Position numbers and translations under genes: made by a program
The notes under the pieces: generated by a model
What the model saw: the letters and a program-made list of their open reading frames with translations, nothing else
The model's database searches: none
What the model was told of the DNA's origin: nothing
Shown here: positions 59,521 to 64,000 of the stretch, piece after piece
Numbering within the stretch: the first letter of the stretch is position 1
How the letters are laid out: every line of letters starts with the position of its first letter
NCBI GenBank assembly: GCA_036936605.1
Contig: JAUPFV010000001.1
Coordinates: 71,443,910-71,507,909 of the forward strand
Source: Limnanthes douglasii subsp. nivea
Lineage: Eukaryota > Streptophyta > Magnoliopsida > Brassicales > Limnanthaceae
Length of the DNA stretch: 64,000 nt
Direction of reading: 5' to 3'

Positions 59521-60100
59521 TCAAGAGGGGTGCATCTAGCTCATGTCTTCATTTGAAAGAGCGAAGCTCGTTGTGACGATTTGAATAACGCTATCTATTG
59601 AAAATTTCCAGAATATTTCATTGCAACAAAACTTGAGTTCACCGTGGTGACGAAGGCATTGACGATTAAACGTGTTGCCTCAGCGAGTCTCACTACGATC
59701 AATTTTAATCAATTGTTGGAATACAATGAAATATATGTTTGGAGAATTGTATGTTTTAAAAAAACATAGATGCATCTTTTTGTAAGGTTTGATAAATCCT
59801 ATAAATAGACTATTGATCCAAGAGATGAAATCATATAACATAAAAATATTTTCCAATCTTTGGAGCCATATCTTTACCATTTATCAAATTTTATGTTTCT
59901 AAATTTGTTTTTTTTATTTCATTGACGTGTACCACTCTTAGTTACTTTTAAAAGTAGTCTACACGATAAAATGACAAAATAATTCTTTTAAAAAAATGTG
60001 TTTTAAGCTCATATTTCAGTCGACTTTTTTAACGATGTTTAGTCGATAATATTGTAAGTCGTGTTTTTACTATATTAGATTATAACAATAAAAAAACCAC

Positions 60101-60182
60101 TTATGCTAGAGAAACACCAATGATCACAATTATGGAAACAATTATGCTAGAGAAACACCAATTATCACAATTATGGAAACAA
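60101..60182. repeat. 41-bp tandem duplication
   Basis: TTATGCTAGAGAAACACCAA at 60101 and 60142 starts two adjacent units that differ at one or two positions. Confidence 0.85.
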
Positions 60183-60396
60183 CAATGACCACATTAACAT
60201 CATTCATCAAGATCCCACTTTATTGGACCGTTTCGATTGAACTAATTTTACCCATTGATAAGATACGTTAACATTTTTGCTGACTGGATTAAAATCTCAC
60301 TACATCTTTGATATAAAATAAGAGAAGCTTATGGAGCCTACCCCTACTTAAAATATCAAAGAGAAGAAACGACGTAAGAAAAATATGATCTCATAT

Positions 60397-61325
60397 GTTG
60401 AGGTCATATTTTGAACTTTTGTGAATAAGTCGAATAATGCCTTGACAATGTACCGTGCTCGGCGGTACAGTTTTGTGTCATTAACAGTAAGGTGTAATGC
60501 AATGGATGGTTTTCTTATTATTGTATATGATCCCATTAGGCCCATTGTCTAGTAAGTCTATTTATTCCCTATAAATAGACTACTAGGACTACACAAAACA
60601 CAATCTGAAATCTGTAACCTTTTCTATCACAATGAAACACTTTTTTCTGGCAGCGCCCGTGGACATAGACAATTGTCGAACCATGTTAAATCATGTATTC
60701 TATCTTTACTATTATTTTTTTCATTTGTGTTCAGTGCTTGAGCCATTTCGTGATAAATTGCATAGTGATTTAATAACGAAATTGGTATCAGAGCCATGTG
60801 GTGAAATTAGGGCTTTTGCAATTAGGGTTTCACAATGGTGTCTACAACAACAAAATACATGATTGAAAAATTTGATGGGGGATCCAACTTTGTGTTGTGG
60901 AAGATCAAAATGAAATCTTCATTGGTACTACAAGGGCTGTGGAAGGCTGTGGAGAATAAGTTACCAGAAGAGATGAAAGAAGAGGAGAAGCAAGATCTTT
61001 AAGAAAGGGCTTTGATCTAGATTTTAATGAGTGTGAAAGATAATGTGCTTCGCGAGATTAGTGGTGAGAAGACTGTTGCCTGCGCATGGAAGAAGCTAGG
61101 AGATCTTTACTCATATAAATCAGTAGTAAACCGATTATACTTGAAGAAGCGTTTGTACGATTTCAGATTGAAAGAAGGTATGTCTATAACTGAGCACTTA
61201 GATAATTTTAAATCAATTATAATGGTCTTGGAGAACATAGATATCATTATTGAGGATGAGGATCAAGATTTGTTTGTATTGAGATCATTACCAGCTCCGT
61301 ATGAAAATTTCGTAGATACTTTTTG
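60397..61325 (+). mobile_element. Ty1/copia element, 5' end only
   Basis: A probable LTR (from TGTTGAGGTC at 60397, TATAAATAG at 60571, to about 60781) is followed at 60783-60795 by TGGTATCAGAGCC, the initiator-tRNA-Met primer-binding site of plant copia elements, and then by gag. The element is cut off within gag where element E begins. Confidence 0.82.
60835..61325 (+). pseudogene. Copia gag, truncated
   Basis: ATG at 60835 opens a frame (MVSTTTKYMIEKFDGGSNF-LWK) typical of copia gag. Stops at 61000 (TAA) and 61018 (TAG) interrupt it. It continues in the same frame with AWKKLGDLYSYKSVVNRLYLKKRLY and EHLDNFKSIIMVLENI, then LPAPYENFVDTF. It ends at the junction with the next element, before the zinc knuckle. 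Confidence 0.85.
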
Positions 61326-61726
61326 ACTAAGCTAATCAGTGCCTCTTTGACTGTCTCATCTCCTGGACAAAAGTATTAAAAGCCAATCACCTTTTGACTA
61401 AGCTAATTGCTAATCTTCTTAATAAACTAATGGGTTTTTAAACTCGACTCGGTTTAATAAGTTTAACCCGAAAGCCCATGTGGCCCATAATTAAGGGTAT
61501 AAATACCCAACCACTTTCATTAATGAGGGGGATGGACATTTAATACAACGAGACATCTCAAATATTTCACTACAAAAAACCCAAACATTAAATACTTTTG
61601 AAACACCGTAAAACACGTGACAAAATTACCCTCAGTAAAATATAATCCACACCAAATTGACGATCACAGTGGGAGAAGAAGGTACTTGAATTTAGCATTC
61701 AAAACCATCAAGAAAAGTTTGTTCGG

Positions 61727-63721
61727 ATGAATCCGGACGAGCAGGCAGTGCCACCAACTTTGGCAGAAGTGGTGGGAGAAAATGATGAATACACGATTGA
61801 AGAGCGGGATAGATTGAAAGCTGAGATAGAAGCCTTGAGGGCTGCTAAAAGGGTGGAGATGGGCTTAAAAGAAAAATCAAAAGTGTCAGCCGTTCACCAC
61901 ACTAACAATCCAAGAGAGCATGGCCCATCAACAAAAACCCATGTAAGTACTAAAAAGAATCATGCTAGCTCATAGAAGTCGCACCGGTCTAAACCGGTGG
62001 AGAGCTCAGATTCAGATTCAGAATCCTCTAGTAGCTCCTCGAACGAAGATGAAGTTGAGGAGTCCCTGTCATCCAGCAGCGATGAAGGCCGTTCTAAAAA
62101 GAAGCAGAAGTTGGTTAAAAAGTATTTAAGAAAGAGGGACGGGCATGGAAGGTTGAAAATATATCTAGGAAAAGGGTCATCTCATGGTCACATCTATGAC
62201 CGGAGACATGTAGACCGATTGTTGATGGATTCTTTCGCCTTTCATGATGAACCAGGTATCTTTGCGACTCCTAATGAAGATACCGTGTTTAGTCGTGGCC
62301 GGAATTGAAGACAATCTCCATTGTCTTCCAAGATACTGTCCGAAAACCTTCCTAAGAGGTTTGACAACACAAAGATAGAAAAATACGATGAGAGTAAAGA
62401 TCCAGATAATCATCTGGAGCAATCCAAAAATTTTATGATGAATTTTGACGATGATGACAAGTTACTTTGTCGAGCGTTCTCCCAGTCTTTTACGGGGAGT
62501 GCTATGAAGTGGTACAATAGTCTGCCACAGGGGTGCATCAGAAATTTTAATACTTTTTGGGTGGCCTTCCGGAGGCAGTTCGTTGGAAGTAAGGAAATGA
62601 AGGGCAATGGAGACACTATTATCCATTGTGCCCAAGAACCAAATGAATCCTTGAAAGAATATATAAGTCGCTTTGTGAACACTAAGAATGAACTAGCTGA
62701 TTGCTTTGAACAAGTAGCAATAGCTTCTTTAAGGCAAGGTTTGAACCATGGTAATTTGGCTGATTCAGTAACTAGAAAAAAGACCATGACATGGGGCGAT
62801 TTACTGAATCAGGTTGGGAAAAAAATCAATGTAGATGAAACAAAGAAGACCAGGGTACATCGACAGGTGAGATCGGCCCCACCTGCACCAAACCAGAACC
62901 AGAATCAGTCCGGTTCTAAGGCTAAAGAAGCTGGACAAGGGCCCAGTAGGGCCAAGGCTCAATTCCACCCAACACCAGCTCAGAGTCAACAATCCAGAAA
63001 TAAACGAGGGCCTTGGGTTCAACCAGAGTGGTTTGCCGAGTTAAAAGAGAATGTGGCAACCATATATGACAAAACAAAAGACGAAGTACACTTCAGGAAG
63101 CCACATGCGCTTCAATCTCCCAGGGAAAGTCGTAATAATTGTTTCTGCCAATATCATAAATATATTGGTCATAACACAGAATATTGCATCGCTTTGAAGC
63201 AAGAGGTGCAAAATTTGATCGAAAGAGGAAAGTTGGGTGCTTATGTTAAAATAAGAAGTGGAAATATGCCTGATAATGCTCATCGGACTGACCCAAACAA
63301 TGCAGGGACATCGGCTCCAGATGGGGCTATGTTGATAATTGAAAGATTTGATGTGGAGTCAGAATATTTGGATCCTGATCCAACCCGAAATAAGGTGGGC
63401 GTTATCACAGAACATAGCAAGACGGTGTCTGGACTCAACAGCTTTTTTGAGTCACTTACAATATTTGGGGGAGACACCATGACTGCACCGACTGCTTCTT
63501 CGAGAAAGAGGCATGTTCATACTCTAGCTACTCAACTGGAAGGAGGCATGACTTCCTATCAATCGCAAATTCCTTTTCCCTTTATTGTTTTCGATGAAGA
63601 TGATTTGAGGGATATAGCTGGTCCCCATGAAGATGCTGTGGTAATAGGAGCATCCATTGGGGCAATGACATCAGACGAATTTTGGTGGACACCGGTAGTT
63701 CAGCCAATATCCTATTTTTGA
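61727..63721 (+). pseudogene. Gag of element E, one frame with two stops
   Basis: A single frame from ATG 61727 (MNPDEQAVPPTLAEVV) is interrupted only by TAG at 61973 and TGA at 62306. An acidic Ser-rich region (about 62000-62090) leads to the Retrotrans_gag domain (62390-62800), which includes GSAMKWYNSLPQG, FRRQFVGSKE and ESLKEYISRF. A knuckle, CQYHKYIGHNTEYC, lies at 63147-63188. The frame then enters the protease region and leaves it by a shift at about 63675. Confidence 0.85.
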
Positions 63722-64000
63722 CTTCTTATAAACAAATAAAGAATCCAGCAGTGATTGAGCGTTCGAACAAGTCAATTGTGGGTTTCACTGGAAGCTCAGC
63801 GGACGTGATCGGGGAGTTTGAGGAGGAGGTTTTGTTGGGCAAGGGCCCTTTTAAGAAGATGGTTAGAGTACTTTTTACTGTGGTCGATTGTCCCACTTGT
63901 TACAATGCCATTTTGGGAAGATCTTGGCTTTCCAGGATGCATGATGTGGCTTCGACAATCCACCAATGTTTAAAATACGCTGTGCAAGGACAAGTGGGAG
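63676..64000 (+). pseudogene. Protease of element E, frameshifted, runs off window
   Basis: In a different frame from gag, the active-site motif VDTGSSANILF is followed by VDCPTCYNAILGRSWL, the standard C-terminal motif of plant gypsy aspartic proteases. Only one base shift separates it from gag, so the break is recent or sits at a programmed site. Confidence 0.82.

Larger units (their letters stand above)
61326..64000 (+). mobile_element. Element E: Ty3/gypsy (Tat-like), 5' end
   Basis: A truncated 5' LTR (about 61337-61654, TATAAATA near 61499) is related to the inverted LTR of element B. It is followed by a decayed primer-binding site (ATTGACGATCACAGTGGGA) and by gag and protease. The element continues beyond the window. 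It lies inside copia gag sequence and carries the duplicated word TTTTGACTAAGCTAAT at 61320 and 61391. Confidence 0.8.

Noticed and set aside
60783..60795. TGGTATCAGAGCC looks like the end of an initiator tRNA
   Set aside because: It is the primer-binding site of a copia element: it follows an LTR and precedes gag, and no tRNA folds around it.

Overview
The window is nuclear DNA from a flowering plant, most likely a core eudicot; the species cannot be told from the sequence. The case rests on GT-AG introns, a plant-specific RS2Z splicing factor, a plant ABCG half-transporter, very AT-rich spacers, and dense Ty3/gypsy (Tat-like), Ty1/copia, LINE, SINE and Helitron remains. There are no bacterial operons, CRISPR arrays or rRNA genes.

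Four host genes look intact. (1) An intronless GOST/Lung-7TM membrane protein (CAND6/CAND7-like), + strand, 11701-13020. (2) A three-exon ABCG half-transporter of the ABCG1/2/6/16/20 clade, + strand, 28260-30732. (3) A six-exon RS2Z32/RS2Z33-type SR splicing factor, + strand, 53943-56258. (4) A four-exon type I single-pass membrane protein of unknown function, - strand, 57250-58379. Genes 3 and 4 converge on a roughly 1-kb spacer. The four genes do not form a pathway.

The rest is a transposon graveyard. 1-2170: spacer with a degenerate tandem repeat. 2170-6440: element A, a decayed minus-strand gypsy/Tat-like element. 7430-8060: degenerate tandem repeat. 10224-10616: fold-back MITE. 14416-17010: Helitron Rep remnant on the minus strand. 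19418-21847: 5'-truncated LINE with target-site duplication (TSD). 21895-24350: fold-back repeat family. 25421-26688: second truncated LINE with TSD. 27840-27983: tRNA-derived SINE with TSD. 30960-34190: LINE with an RNase H domain. 35087-35400: 26-bp minisatellite. 36699-41950: element B, minus-strand Tat-like. 41950-46053: element C, internally deleted gypsy. 46060-47700: element D, gag, primer-binding site and LTR. 47780-48310: plus-strand gag piece. 51280-52260: minus-strand protease-RT piece. 60397-61325: copia LTR, primer-binding site and gag. 61325-64000: element E, plus-strand gypsy running off the window.

The most interesting structure is in elements A and B. Each carries, between its 3' LTR region and the end of its minus-strand pol, a long reading frame on the opposite strand. 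Both frames encode the same domain (RFPLDP...L-PN-W). The copy in B has its own TATA box and a consensus intron. An almost perfect 12-bp stem-loop lies where this antisense gene and pol converge. This matches the antisense extra ORFs known from plant Tat retrotransposons, whose function is unknown.
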